Positions 28,701 through 42,039 of a stretch of DNA of 64,000 nt are shown piece by piece. The DNA is from Anas platyrhynchos. Its lineage: Eukaryota > Chordata > Aves > Anseriformes > Anatidae. The notes under the pieces were generated by a model. It was not told the DNA's origin. It was given only the letters and a program-made list of their open reading frames with translations, and searched no databases. The number at the start of each line of letters is the position of its first letter. Position 1 is the stretch's first letter. The stretch is taken from assembly GCF_047663525.1 (NCBI RefSeq), contig NC_092604.1, positions 11,953,501-12,017,500 of the forward strand, written 5' to 3'. The position numbers and the translations under genes were made by a program.

Positions 28701-31700
28701 TCTACTTCCAGATCCCCATTGATTTCCAGACTGCCTGGGATCTGCAGATCAGGGATGCTTTTTTCTGTATCATTCACATTCAGCTGTGATGGTGGGATGA
28801 AACCATTTGCAGCTTTGGAAACAGTGCACAAGCTTGCCTTCAGTTGCTTTATGTGCTGCAGCAGAAGCAGCATGTGGGCCCCAACTGCAGTTTTTTCATG
28901 CTCCTTCATCTTCTCTTTGCTTCCCTGTAAGAAGACATGATTAATACTCTCTACACAGCTACCACAACTGGCCAAATCAAGCCATGTTCCCTCTAGCTTC
29001 TTGGGAGAGACAGGGATGGCAGGACTGCAAGATACAGGCCCAGCTACAGAGCAGCAGACTCTCTTCAGAGACTTGGAGAGTGGAAAACCAACAAGCCCCC
29101 TAATGATCAGTTTAGGGTACGTGTTCATATGTGTGTTCGTGTTACATAAAAAGAAAACAGTTGTCTACGATTTATGTATTAAACAGGATACCAGGCAGAT
29201 TACCAGCAAGATTCTCAAATAAGCCAGTATTTAATACATACACTGTCCACAGAAGATCAGGCAAGGCAGCAGCTGCAAACTAAAATTCAGAGAAGACCTA
29301 TTACTGATTTAAGAGGTGTTACCCTTAAGGAAACATCCAAAACAGAGTGGAACAGCACATCTGATAACCCAGCAGAATTGTAATAAACATCCATTTTTAT
29401 CTGAAGTCAGTGCACTGTACAGGCCAGAGAACAAACCTTCCTGAAGGCAGCAGTTTTACTTACCCTAAATGAGCAGCCAACTTCAGAAAATCGACATCCA
29501 TCCTTGTTGATCAAGACTGTAGAGTGGTTCTGTTGAAAAAAAAAAGAAGGCAAGAAAATAATCAAATACCAATTTCAATTCTTTTATCTACCTACAGACA
29601 CCTCAGCCCCATCCTCGGCAGCTACATGTATAAATCAGGTTAATTCAAGTCAAGGCATTGCCACAGCTTACAGTGTCTGACCAGTTCTGAAAACTCATTG
29701 ATAAATCAACCAAGAGTGTGGTGGATTGGAAGTTTCTTGGAGGCAATCTGGCAGTTAAGTGCCTTTCTAACATACTGATATAACAGAGTTTAGCAAGCCA
29801 CAGTGATTCCCTAATAACAACTTCCCATAAATAATATGGCAATAAGCAAGGTGTCCCACCACAGCCGTGCACACTGCCACTTTAACACTCTTCCTGCTCT
29901 TAGAGAAAGCACAGAAGAGCTGCCTGGGAATGAACAAATCTATTGGACCAAAAGCTCTGGCTGGCACAAGAATTTAGTTCCTTTCACAACCAAAAGCACC
30001 TGTCTTTAAATACACTGTTATACAGCAGATGCTTCTTTCAGTCAAATGGGTCTTCCTGAATACTTGAAAGGAAACAAACACTTCCCTGGCTTTGGCAGAT
30101 TAATTTAGTGAGGTAACTGTGGGAGCAGAAAAGAGAAGCTATACATGAGAGCTATGCTGGGATGTAAAAAGCATCCAGATATAACTGCCATGTCTGAAGA
30201 TGTTCTCAGATGATCAATTAATCTAAATGAACAAGTGATACTTCCATCAATTGAAATAAAGTTGTACTGCTTTCACTCATCTTTTACCTACCTTTTCCTT
30301 TGATGATGTTTCTGTTTGCACACGTTTCTGTTCCCTACATAAACTGCCTTCACAGGAATGTTTCTGTCATTAAAACAAGAAGAAAGGAATTGAGCACATT
30401 ATTAAAATCGCTGAGCATCTTTACTTAGGAGTCTTTGAAACGTTGCTTCTGTTTGGGAATGCTACTCCCATTTCACAGAAAATGAAGGTCAGAGGGGCTT
30501 TTCTACAAGAAATTCTGTGGTATGGAAGAGTTTGCAAGAAGTTTCTTGCTTCCTTTCTGGAAGGTGGGGATTTAAAGAAGAGAAAAAGAAAGGAGAGTAA
30601 CTTCCATAGGAGCACTATGAGCTCTGCAACACATGGTACAAAACCCTGTACCCCTGTCCAGTGACCACTCTTGACCTCACTGCTCAATAGACTGCAGTGT
30701 TTTCAGGCTTCTTTTCAGGCAAAATAACCTTCAGAAACGTGGGACTAAAGCACATCTGTTAAAAGTGGGTGCTGTTGTCCCCTCTGCAAGGAGTTGGTTG
30801 CACAGGAGATGGATTCAGTGGTTTCTTAAGCTCAGCTTCTCATCTGATCACGCAGCTCAGCTCAGCAGGTATGTTCAGTGACACATCTCCAGATGCAACA
30901 CCCATTAAATGAAAGCACAACGTGTGATCTGTTACTTATGAGGCCCTGAGTTCTCGGAAATTACTTACAGATGCCTTCCAAGGTCATCCTGGGAAATCTG
31001 ATACAAGATTGGCAACGTACAAGTCTTGCCCAGTTCAAACCATAGCATGTACAATCACACACGCGTGTGTATGTTCACACATATGTACACCAGTGGCATG
31101 CAGGTGGATTATGGAACAGAAAGCAAATACATGGGAAAACCAAATATAAACTCTTCTTCCATTGGCTTCGCATAGTTTGCTCAGTGTGCAGACCCTTCTC
31201 AGGTTCTGCTTATTAACATTTTGAAGGCAGGGATCCAAATTTTCCATCATGATGTAGTAATGCAAAATGCATTAGTGCTAACATGAGACTTCCTGCCTTT
31301 CCTGGCTTCAAGGAGGGGAAAGTAATCCTCCTGCCATTGGTTCAAACTACAACTGTAACTTGTGTATTTAACACAGCAACTGTCAGCTTTCAACCCAAAC
31401 TACACAAGGGGGTTACCTTTAATCTTTATAAATGCCTTTGCATGCCAGTACATTTCCTATAGTCTGGAATTTTTTGTTGATAAAGCCATTTCAGCAGCCC
31501 TCAAGTCCTTCCTCTGCAAAGAGTCCAGAGGTTTCTCTTTTGATCCCCAGAAATAGACAGGTCTTTTTTCCACTCTTTAATTTATTTCTGCATACTCTGT
31601 ATCTTAGGTATTGCACAGCGTGTGTCTTTATTCCTTACTTGCTGCTCTTTCACTCCTTCAGATCCCCGACTTCCTGAACGGGAGAGAGGCTGGCGGGAAG

Positions 31701-34700
31701 TTTGTTTAAAACATGGGACTGCAAAAGCCATGAGACCAACAACTGATTAGCTAAGATGGAGAGAGTGAGAGCAGTGCCCCAAACTTCCCGTGCTCCTGGA
31801 GGACTAGGGATATACACACAAACAAGCAAAATTCATATGCCACATAACTATAAATTTAATAAGGCAAATCACGCAACCAGTGGAATTCCAGTTTTATGAA
31901 TATTAGCTAAGGCAGGCAGTGGAAGATCAACATTTCAAGGCAAATCCCCTGCCAAGCTTCTTAAATAAAAACTAGTAAGATGACAGCTAACCAGAATGAG
32001 GGGGAGGAAAACAGTTTGTCACTGCAGGAAAATGAAGCTTGTTGAGGTAGATCTGCAGTGCCACAGAGCTCAGGAAAAAGAAAGGTGCTCAAGGAACAGA
32101 CTCACAGCTCAAGTTTCACTCTCCTGCTTGCCTGCTGCACTTTCAGAAGGTTGCAAGGGATTAAGTGTTGCCACCTCCTGGTATCTGCAGTCTCTCTGAA
32201 ACAGACACTGGATTTACCACTAGTAAAATGTGCCTGGGTCCAGATATTCTTCTCTCTCCACAAGAGTTGCTGAGATATGAAGAGTGCATGCAAAAGCTTC
32301 CTAAGCTTGTTTTAGAACGAGTGCCTTCTTCATACTCCATGAAGGACTGCTACCTCCATATGTTGGGTGTATCTCATGGCCCAGTATTTGGAAAGGCTTC
32401 CATCTGTGACAGTTATGGCACATAAAGCCACCCACTGCTATTCACATCAGGCTACACTTCTGAGATACTCACAACGCTTCTGCTATGTAGGTCTTAACAT
32501 CACTATGCCCCCACTCCAGGACAAAACTCCAGGGCTGGCAACTATTCTCTTTGCATTACCTGGAGGGCTCAGCATTCATCCTGCTCTACCCCAGAAGAGT
32601 GCTGTCCCAGCAACACCTTCCGAGACGAGAGCCCACAGGGTCACGAGCTAGGTGGGGCTGGGATGAGAAAGCTTTCAGAGGTTTCAAATTGAAACGCATG
32701 TAGTGGTGTTAGCAAGGGTGGGTCTCTCTTGTTCAAGCTGCTATTGCTTTGTCCCAGGAGTTTTTAAAGCACAAAATGCCCTAAACAGAAGGTGATGCAC
32801 TTCCACCATCAGGCTGAGAAACGTGCAACTGATGCTGTATCTTTGGCAATCTCTTTATATAGCAGCTAATTTTCTAACACTTTTCACCTGCCCCACCATA
32901 CCATTTCCTCCTTCAGCAACACAGAGCAGTTTCTGTTAGATCCTTTGATGCCCTCAGACCACTCCCAGAACTTGTACCACTTTGCATCTTCAAAAATGGG
33001 GGGGGAAAAATAAAGAGCAGCTTTAAAAACATTAAAATGAGCACACAAAGTCACTTAAAATCTACAAGTACCAATGCAGGTTGTTGCCCTGCTTTCATAA
33101 TACCTAATAGAAATGCTATCTGATGAAAGGAAAAAAAAGAAAAAGAAAAAAAAGAAAAGAAAAATTTTAATTTGAATAAAAAAACAAGACTCTTTTCAAG
33201 ATCTCTTCCCTGTAACTGTCTGTGGTTCTTTATTATATCTACCTCATACTGGGAGACACACTTTGACACTGGAGCTAAAATGGGGACTACCCGAGCCCTG
33301 GCTGAGCACACAGGTATTTCCCCCTCCCTGCTGTAACATCACAAGCAGACTATCAAATACACATCATTTTTCTCTCGAATACATGCATAGAAAAAATAGC
33401 AAACTCAGAAGAATTAGATTTTCTCTACATGCAGCAGCATTCATGAAATTGGGATGAAAAATGTCATGATAGATTATTTAAGCCATTCATATAAAACCAT
33501 TATTTGAAACAATGTTAAATCTTACTTGGTATTCACTACTCGATAGGCTCCGCTTGCACTTCTGACACACTGTCACATTATTGACACATCCGTCTTCCAA
33601 ATGATCTGCAAGATTCTTTCTCATTACCACGTGTCCACAGCCAGTGTGACAAGGGATTAAAGCATATTCACATAAACTCTGATGTTCCTGGAAGTTAAAA
33701 GTTGCAAACCAAAATGTTAACTGTGGATAAACATAAATAGCTTGCATTCTGCCAGCTTTGCTTTACATTTCTTCTAAGCTCAGGTAAAGTCCCACTCTAT
33801 GGCATTACCAAGATTAGTGTTGAAAAATCCACCATCTTTACTGGGGCTTTTTTGATAATTTGTAACTTTAAAAAATATATAATAATAATAATATATATTA
33901 AAAAAAACTTTTGATAAATTCAAACATGAGCTCTCTCTAGAACTGCTCTGACTGACAGGATGAATGTGGTTAGCCTGCTGACATTTCTATGTGGCATAAA
34001 AGAATGGTCATCTGACACCTATGCAACAGTTAGGATACAACTCTCATCTATATTTTAAATAACTTCTAAAACTTTTCATTATTTGCATCTTCTCATCTCA
34101 ACAAGAAAACCGTCAGAATCTTCTTTCAGGACTACACCCAACAGGTTCACTTTCATTCTTAAAAACACGGTATTCCAACATAAAATATTTATTCTGGCCT
34201 CTTCTACTGAATATTTGGCACTGTGTCACAACCGATTTTGTCTTTAGAGGGAGATGGCTGTCCCCTACAGAACTGGCTCAGACATGCCAATTTCAATCAC
34301 ACGCTCAACTTTCAAATTCATTTTGCCATGTATTCGTGCTGAGAGGAGCTCCAGTTTTCAAAACTATGAAGCTGAGAAAACTGGGCAGACTTTTTTTCCT
34401 TAAAGAGGAATGCACTCAAATAGAAAACTCGTGCAAAATTAGCGAAGACAAGAAAAGGCAGCAGCACCTCAGATGCTTATTGCATTCACAGGCATCCATG
34501 GCAGACTCCCTGTTATAAATACAGAAAGGAACCCTGTTCCTACAGCAGTGGTCCAAAATAAAGCTGCTTTAGCATCATGAGATTTATCTGCATTTTTTCA
34601 TGATTCTGTTTTGCATGTCGGATTCACAAACCCTGTCCATCTAAATTTTTTATCTGGGGCATTTCACATCTGCCTGAAAAGAATGATGAATGCATTCAAT

Positions 34701-37700
34701 CAATTGGAATCATCTGCACAGGATGAAATTATTTCTATTTAAAAAAATACTGAAGATATTGCTCATAGCAATGTCCTGGAAATTGAAGTATTTTCATGCT
34801 ACTGCTTGTAGCATCTTTGAATTTAAATAATAAGTAAACTCTACAGAAAAGAAATACAATAAAAAACCATAGCTGACACATTTGAGCAACGTTAATTTCA
34901 CAATCATTCAGGATGTTCTGGATTTGATCAAAGCACTGTTAAAGTAATGAGATGTTTTGAGATACTCTGTTGGTATGAATCATGATATCTTTGTTGATTC
35001 TTGTGAATTTGCACTAATCTGTGTTTGCTGAGAAACTAGTTTCATTCTTCTTCTGTCCACATTCAAGTAAAGACACATTTTAATTTAAAGAAATTGCCTT
35101 TAAACGTACTTCAAAATTTTTCATGATACCAGACCAACTGCATCCAGGGGTCACACAGTGTACTTTGAGTTCAGAAATCTCTTTATTAATGGCAGCATCA
35201 CCAAAAGCCTGGAAAGTAAACACAGTAAGGAAAAATCACTGGTCAGAAAGTACTCCAGCATGCATTTTTGTGGTAGGAATTATCAAGACTTCAGATCTTG
35301 ATAAATCCCTTCTTTTTTTTTTGTTTTATTTACTCTACTACCATAACACTTCCCTATTTAGCAAGTATTCTGATGTTAGTAGAGTCAAATAATTATAATT
35401 TCTTTGTTATGATTCTAAAATAAATTATTTGATGCATTATAAATTTATTGAAAAATGCATGGCCAACTATAGCTTTTATTTCAAGTTCCTTTTCACAGAA
35501 GCCTGAAATACATCACGTGCAACGAATGTGCTGATGTGATCCTAACTATAGGGTGCTGCCATGTGCATTTCCATAATGAATGCATTTCATTATTGGGGTC
35601 ATTAACACCTCCTAAAGTGCTGTAGAGAGGACTTGAGTCTGTTCTGCAGTGAGACTACATTTCTCAGACCAGGCTGTTTCCATTTAGTATGGCACTGTGT
35701 ACTAAAGAAATGTAAACCACATGTGAGATTTTTTATTTATTTATTTTTTATTACTTAGCTGTTGTTTTTTTTTTCTTACGCTGTGAAGAATTGTGAAATT
35801 ATTCAGCAAAGGATAAAATACTACACATTTTTAATATTACCTCTTGCACAATCAAAATAGGTACAGTGACACAAGAACAAGACAGTGGTAAGTGCACAGT
35901 AAGAGGACAACAGATTCCCTATGTAACCTAACGAAGAGCAAGTCAGGAATTGGGGGCCGGGAGGGAGTTTCTACATATAAAGGGGGAAAAAGCATTTAAA
36001 AATGATGTCCACACTTCAGTGAGGTTACTGAAATTCTACACGAGTTAGAAAAGTTAGCAAATAAAATTATCAGAATCAACATTGCTGTTTGTTTTTTAAT
36101 CTAGATACAAATGTTTGTAGTCATCTACATTCGTCATATTAAATCAAGTACAAGAAGCACAACCAGCTCTATGAATGGTAACAAGGAAATAGATTTATAT
36201 ATGCAGAGTCTAATAGAAACTCCTTTCCTCTTCTCAACCTGTAAACAAAGTCTACCTCTGAAGAATTTCTGCACACAGATCACAAACAACTCCACAAATA
36301 AGAAATTAAAAAAAAAAAAAACTAATAGGCTGTACAAACCACGTGTGGCTCCATCTGCATGTATGGAAGATATTATGTAGTAAGCCAGCAATTAGTGAAA
36401 GCATACCAGCCCCAGCCTCAAAAATATTCTAGTCTAATTCATGAACAAATCAATGAAATTCAAGTTATCAAGCACATGGTGGCTTTTTTCCCCATGTCAT
36501 AAGAAAAAAGCTCAAGGAATTTCCTGACATTACTAAATAGATCTTTTAAAATATATTTAACTACAGGGACAGTCCCAGCAGTGCCAGGGTCTCTTACTGC
36601 TGTGTGCATTCCCTGCGCTTTTTGTTTCACACTTGGAGTTGGTAAATCACTCTGGACACAGCTCTGTCAAAAAACAAGGCAGAAAAGCCTCCTCTCTTCT
36701 TTTATCCGCACAGGTCACTGCTTTGAAATACCCGCAGAACTTCTTGCCCTCATACCTGGAAACATAAGCTTGCACGGAACTTCGTTAGGGGCCTGAGTCA
36801 GACCCTCGTACTGTAAATGAGATGACTCTCACTGACACTAAAGTGTTCTGGGTCAAACAAAAGGAAACAGAAACTATTTCTCTCTGATTTGCTATATTGT
36901 AGTTGGACGTCTCCCTCTCGTTTTAGCCATTTCAAAGGAAGATGTTGGTGCAGGTGCTGCCGGTGGCTGTTGTGGGACACCACAGACGCCTGGTTCTGTC
37001 TGTCCCAGAGCTCGCTGCAGCTGAACCAGGATCTTCCACTGCTCTAACACAGTGAGGAGGGGAGAGCCACAAAGGGGTTTGAGCTCAGTGCAGAGTAGAG
37101 AATTGCCCCCTAAGCAAGTTTCATGAATGACAGCAGATAGGGTATGAGCAGAGTTGTAGGCAGATGCCCCCCATTCCTCTAGCTGACTTCAGTGGCAGAT
37201 GCACACCAACTGATCCTAATGAAGAGCACCAGGGCAAGGCTTGAAGTACATGTAGTATACCAACAGTTCATAAATTAAGAACATGACAGGGAAGGTATGG
37301 AAGATCATGGGATAAGATAAGGCAGATACACCTCTTGATAGGCCCTTTTATTTCCTCTTGAGTAAGTATCTTATTTAAAATATAAACATATAAACAGATA
37401 GCATAGGGAATAAACATTAAGCAAAACCACAGTAAAGGTAAAGCAGAGATTAACCAGGATAAGATATGGAGCAAAGAACAAACCTGCTATACAGTCTTTA
37501 TTACTCATGTTGTTCACAAACTGTGGATCATTTGTTGTAAATTGATCTGTACAGGCAGATCCTCGTGCTTTTGTGGTGACTGACTTCATGTGGACTCTCA
37601 ACAGGCATAAGAATCTGCCCAGACAGATCAGTTTGCAAGAGTGGGGCCCTGTTTACTGTAACCCACCCACAGATTTTGCAGAAAGTCCCGAAAGACTTAG

Positions 37701-39930
37701 GGAGAATCCTGCACCAGAGAAATCTGAAAGTTATAAAAAATTAACAGTCGACATAGAATAAGAATTTCATAAGGGTTTAGCTCTATCTACCTGTGGTTCT
37801 ATGGTGCATGAAATTCTGTTACCAGGAAATTTGCTGCAGAATTGAGGATTTTTTCTGAGATCTTACTGATTTCAGTGTTAACTGCAGATTCACTACTTTG
37901 CTGCAGTCAGTTGCTATATTTTGCCTTTTACCTCACTGCCAGCTGACTCTTGGGTTTCATTCTTTCCTAACAAATTCAGACATAATGTATATCTTGGTAT
38001 TCCTGCCCGGAATTGGAAAGGAAGGAAGAAGATGAGCTGGTACTGAGCCCTGTGTTTGTATTCAGGATAAAGGATAGTGCAGTGACATGCCTGGAAAATC
38101 ACATAACAGCAGAAGAGATCTGCAGCATTACATTACAGATGAAAATTATGCAAGCCAGTGCATAATTTTTATCAATGATTATGTTCAGCTCTAAGTTTTC
38201 CACTCTTTTCTCCAGATATCCCGGCTGTCAAAGCACTCTCCAGGCAATTCAGCTGGCTAGCCTATACTCCAGCTTCTTCTCTGAGAGACAGCTCTAACCT
38301 GAAAGTTCGGTAACATGTCAGAAGGGTGCAGAGAAACTTGCCACCCCCAAGTGGGAAAGCCACTATGATACTTACTAAGGAAAGTAAGTAACAGCTAAGA
38401 CATTATTACAAGTAGGAAAGCACAGGTTAACAGAAGGCAATAAAGGTTAATTATACAGAACAGTGGGGAATTTTACACTGCAGAACTGAACAGAACTGAA
38501 AACTCCTAAGGATGCCATTACACCTTTTAAAAACAAAAACTTTGGGAAACTCAAATGACTGAAGCACAAGTTAACATTCTCTCCTAAATTATTTTTTAAT
38601 GTTGGCTATAGAGGAGACCAGGCAGTGATTAATGATAAATTAATGAACTGGTAACTACGACTTACCCTTTCTTCTGCTAATAGGCTTCCTTCACTTAAAG
38701 TACTGGGATCCTCCTCTTTACATTTCTGGCAAATTGGATTTTTATTGTTTCTGGCAAAAAGAATAAACAATCAATTAGTTAACTGTAGTTTAGGATGTCT
38801 TTGTATACACACTGAAATAAATCAAAATGTGGAAGTAATTTCTACTCAGAATCCATAACCTTTGTTCATTAAAGGGCCGATTTTTAAACACACTGAGGTA
38901 AACAAACAAACAAAACCCCTGCTATTCCCTTCCTCGAGATCAGAACCAGGCCCGTACATTTTACCTGTATTTCACCAAAGCAGCAGCAGCTTGGATCATG
39001 AAAAACAATAAAGCTGGGAACCTATTCAGCCAGGACTGCAACCCTGTCACTGTATCTTGACTGTTTCTGTTTTCCAAAACATCAAAGCTCAAGTCAGCTC
39101 ACATACACAGACATGTACTGCAATTTCACCTCCCACCTGTAGGGCAGACAGGAACTTTTCCAAAGGTTCTGAATCAAGGTGTAATTCTTGAAAGAAAAGG
39201 GAGGACAGAAGCAGGTATTCAATCATAACAAATACCCACCTAGCTCCTGGTTTCAGGATAATGGCTGTCATTGTTTGTCATTAATGGCAACAGCACCTTA
39301 ATATGTAGTGATCTAGCTGAGTTATTACATTTCAAACTCTAAGATAATGTTTATTAAAATCCCATCCCATCACTTACCAAAGGACTGTAAACTCCTATGG
39401 TAGTATTAAGTCAGCCTTGCACCAATTGTCCCAAGTTAAATCAGTACTGTTATGTTGCAATTACACACAGGAAAACTGACACCTTTCAAGCTCAATAATC
39501 CAGCCTTTCCCACCCCATAGACATCCACACTGGAAACAAGGAAGGAGGCAGAGACCACCCCGTGTTCCCTGGAGGTAAGTACTTCCAGACTGTACAGTGT
39601 CTTCAGACCTGTGGGCCAGGCAGCCACAGACTCTCACCTACTGAGCACAGTGGCACTGCACAGGGTACTTGCAGCCACAGAATGGGTCACAGCAGTGTGA
39701 CCCTTTGTAGCAAGGACCTACCGTACAATCCACGACAGGCAGGCTGAGCAGTATCTATGCCCACAGAGCGTTTGCAGGGCTTTCTTCAGAATATTATTGC
39801 AGTTGCTGCACAGGTACTTCTGATCAGGTGCATCTTCACAGATGTTAGTGGGATATCCAAAAGGAAATTCATTTTCATCAGGAGAAGAGCTGGGGACATC
39901 CTGCGGGCCTCTGCTTGATTTCTCAGCCAT
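25758..39930 (-). CDS. TRAF1: TNF receptor-associated factor 1 with intact RING finger, ten coding exons
   Basis: Coding exons in transcript order: 39930-39722, 38750-38666, 35208-35110, 33687-33526, 30363-30292, 29529-29464, 28924-28487, 28098-27921, 27316-27168 and 25976-25758. GT-AG borders and phases agree throughout, giving 558 aa. TRAF1 is a cytoplasmic adaptor that binds TNF-receptor-family tails and TRAF2/cIAPs and tunes NF-kB and JNK signalling. Identity comes from DENEFPFG near the N-terminus, the coiled coil with [15 protein letters not shown] (about 320-395), and a TRAF-C/MATH domain (about 405-558) with [16 protein letters not shown] and LLDQNNREH. Unlike human TRAF1 (416 aa), this model has a complete C3HC4 RING (C41, C44, C56, H58, C61, C64, C77, C80). 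It also has TRAF2-like zinc fingers at about 99-230, including [12 protein letters not shown]. The start ATG lies in an exon whose acceptor is at 39944. The 72-base exon at 30292 is short but in phase. It is regarded as TRAF1 rather than TRAF2 because of the N-terminus, the C-half similarity and the C5/PHF19 neighbours. Confidence 0.95.
33129..33164. repeat. A-rich purine tract in a TRAF1 intron
   Basis: A run of A with scattered single G bases (GAAAAAG-type units) lies between the exons at 30292 and 33526. It is a homopurine simple repeat with no other feature. Confidence 0.85.
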
Positions 39931-41439
39931 TTGAAGTAAACTACTGTCAAAGATGAGGAAAAAATAAAAGGTGCTGAAACGAGGAGACACACGCTCACTT
40001 TGATGTGAGAGAACACATCAGGCATCAAAGTCCTCAAAGCAGCTCCAAATCTGCGTAGTAGTCTAGTGATCTGTTTAATTGACTCTGTAGCTGACATGCG
40101 TGACTAAATGTCACAGCGGGGTTTGACGAGGTACCAGCAGGAAATTACTGTACAGATTTAAAATTTCCCTGAAACACAATATGAAAATGGACAATACATT
40201 AAACAAAAGTCCAGGGTTTTCTTCCCACAGTTTTTCAGTTTGTAGAAAGATGAAGTGAACAGTCCCATCATCTTGATCCCATCTGTCCATGACACACAAA
40301 AGAATTTCCTGTAGAGTAAATCCCCAACAACACTCAATTTCCAGCAGCCAAAATTTGAGATTATACTTTATAGATGCAGAAATTGAGCAACTGATATGTC
40401 TTTAATGACTTTCCTTAAGTCCTAACACTAGTGGCAAAATGAAAAAGGAAATCTCAAGTCCACAAAAAGCTTAACACCTGTGCTCTAACCAGAAATACCT
40501 AAAGCCACACATGAAAAGGTATAAAGCATGTTCAGCACAGGTTTTGGTTAACAAGAGGTGTGCAGTTGAATACTTTTGGATATGCAACCAGAAGTGATTC
40601 TGGTGGTCTCCACAGTTGCTTGGAAAGTTCAAGACAGGTTTTTACCCAGGGGCCTGGCACATTTGGAACACGAATCAACTGAAGACTTTTATTTTTTTTT
40701 TCCCTTGACAGTACTGACACAAAATAACTTATCTCAGTACCAACTTTGACTTTATTAAAAGTAACGCTACCAAGTGTGAAAGCAATGGAATCAATATTTA
40801 AGTTGATTGGACATGTTGAGGTTTGTGCCCCGTGGGTGCCAGGTTGCCCTAAGCAGCCTTGCCTTGCCTACATGTCCAGGCTGTGGTTCTGGGGCACGCT
40901 GCAGCCCCCTGCACTGCGTCAGCACACAGCAAGAGGCTGGGATGGAAGCGAGTGCAGCTGCCACCTGGTATAGAAAACCGTAACGATGGGAGACCCAGGT
41001 TCAGCTCCGTCCCCTGTGTCAGGGGACTCAGACTGACATCTCCCACCTTCCCTTCACCGCTGCAGCAATGCGGGCACTTTCCACACCTCCCATGTAAGCT
41101 GTTCTCTGTGTGGGGACGAACAGCCAGACCTTTGGGCCAGGTAAGGCACAGAGACAGCGGTGTGAGTGTGACACCCAGCACACAGGGCATCCCCAGGATT
41201 TTAAATACTTCCTTGAACAGCTTTATTTTTTTCTGGTTCAGGCAATTCACTTGGCCTCTCTAGGCACTCAAAAGGGAGGTGAGCAACAAACGCAGCGCTG
41301 CCAAACCTCTCAAGAACCCAAAAATGAAAGCCTGCAATGCTAAATGTGGCAGAAACCGCACCCCCAGCTAATGAAGCTCTGTTACAGGCGTAACTGATGG
41401 GCACCCGGTGACAGCAGGCACAGAGGAGGACGCTGCCAA

Positions 41440-41880
41440 CCACCCACAGGCTTTGCAGGGCCGGCCTCTTCCTCCTCCTCCTTCCTCCTCCTCCTCCTCC
41501 TCCTCCCCCCCACTCCACCCGCCAGGCCCGAGGATGCCGAGGGGCTGCGGGCGTCCCCTCAGCGGGGCCGGGGCGGCCTGAGGCGGGGCCGGGGCCCTCC
41601 CTTCTTCCTTCCCTCCCGCTCCCCTTACCTGGTCCCGCGGGGCCGGGGCCGGGCCCGGGCCCCTCGGCACGCAGCGGGGAGAGCCGCGGGGCCGGGCGGG
41701 GAGCGGCGTGAGGCGCCTCGGGCCGCCCCGGTGGGGGCGGTGGCGAGGCCGGGCCCTGCCCGCCGGGGGCGGCTGAAGCGGGCGTGGAGGCGGCCCGGGG
41801 AGCCCCGGGGGGAGGCAGATCTGGGCCTGTCCCCAGCGAGGAGCTGAGGGAGTGAGCGTGGAAAGGCCCCAAGGGCTCAA
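41440..41880 (-). promoter_or_regulatory. TRAF1: TRAF1 CpG-island promoter with non-coding first exon
   Basis: The GC content rises sharply at about 41450-41830. On the minus strand ACCAG is followed by GTAAGG, a good donor with the intron starting at 41628. A non-coding exon ending at 41629 could therefore splice to the acceptor at 39944, just ahead of the coding start. The exon 5' end, and any extra UTR exons between, are not determined. The island extends to the right of the donor, as expected for a promoter of the minus-strand gene. Confidence 0.55.
41470..41512. repeat. (CCT)n homopyrimidine tract
   Basis: Repeated CCT units with one interruption, followed by a C run, form an uninterrupted pyrimidine stretch on the + strand. 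It lies within 160 bases of the proposed TRAF1 first-exon donor. Confidence 0.85.
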
Positions 41881-42039
41881 AGTCCCCTCAGGACAGCTAA
41901 AAGAAGGAGTGCGTTAGGTGTGGTGGTGGTTCCTGAAAGCGGTGCTGTTGTGGCTGGGTGACACCGCGACCTGGCCCCGTAACTCACAGTGCGGGGCTGG
42001 AGTGAAAGCTGCACCCCGAGCACCTCCGTCTGCTCTGCT

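Noticed and set aside
39137-39186. Exon-like segment in the first TRAF1 coding intron ([16 protein letters not shown], - strand)
   Set aside because: It has a passable donor and acceptor, but at 50 bases it breaks the frame. Joining the RING exon directly to 38750 reproduces the TRAF2-type RING and leaves no missing residues.
41201-41880. Long Pro/Gly/Arg-rich - strand frames across the TRAF1 CpG island
   Set aside because: The frames come from the CCT repeat and GC-rich promoter DNA. The TRAF1 ATG is firmly placed at 39930 by homology (DENEFPFG) downstream of a splice acceptor.
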